This document shows positions 5,692 to 5,693 of a stretch of 5,693 nucleotides of DNA, one piece after another. Source of the DNA: Rhodanobacteraceae bacterium (lineage in GTDB: Bacteria; Pseudomonadota; Gammaproteobacteria; Xanthomonadales; SZUA-5). The stretch spans positions 1-5,693 of the forward strand of contig QIMA01000435.1 in assembly GCA_003233535.1 (NCBI GenBank), written 5' to 3'. A program made the translations under genes and the position numbers. Under the pieces are notes generated by a model that was given only the letters and a program-made list of their open reading frames with translations, did no database searches and had not been told where the DNA came from. Position 1 is the first letter of the stretch, and every line of letters starts with the position of its first letter.

Positions 5692-5693
5692 AC

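Noticed and set aside
1..5693. Simple DNA transposon with terminal inverted repeats
   Set aside because: None of the genes between the arms resembles a transposase or recombinase, and no target-site duplication can be seen because the arms run to the window edges.
1..5693. Fold-back (palindromic) assembly or amplification artefact
   Set aside because: The arms differ by a substitution and a small length difference, which an artefactual copy of one sequence would not normally show.

Overview
The window reads as a piece of bacterial chromosome, most likely from a gammaproteobacterium (possibly Xanthomonadales-like). This is inferred from an ArgR-type arginine repressor, a Fur-like operator in front of a bfd gene, a receiver/GGDEF/EAL-type signalling protein and a moderately high GC content. 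No rRNA, tRNA, CRISPR array or transposase is visible, and the species cannot be fixed from the sequence alone.

Layout: two gene groups diverge from a 64-bp AT-rich control region at 2242-2305. Leftward (minus strand) lies a two-gene arginine-biosynthesis operon, a class III ornithine-derivative aminotransferase (argD-like, 1105-2241) overlapping by ATGA with an acylornithine transcarbamylase (104-1108). Rightward lie argR (2306-2737), then after 35 bp a 787-residue signalling protein with two receiver-like domains and degenerate GGDEF and EAL domains (2773-5136). A separate transcription unit follows: bfd (5286-5504), with its own promoter overlapped by a Fur-box-like site.

The transcarbamylase is not an ordinary ArgF. 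It belongs to the acetyl/succinyl-ornithine transcarbamylase family and carries proline (Pro94) at the position known to switch specificity from N-acetyl- to N-succinylornithine. The aminotransferase N-terminus also resembles, from memory, the enzymes paired with such transcarbamylases in Bacteroidetes. The operon therefore probably makes arginine through succinylated intermediates, an uncommon route, with ArgR encoded divergently as the likely regulator.

The whole window is framed by an imperfect inverted repeat of about 90 bp (1-90 and 5603-5691; the first 78 positions differ at one base). Each arm contains a hairpin followed by a T-run in the outward orientation, so each arm may act as a terminator for the gene group running into it. 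The repeat reaches the window edges, so its full length and nature (dispersed intergenic repeat, IS or MITE end, or invertible-segment boundary) remain open.
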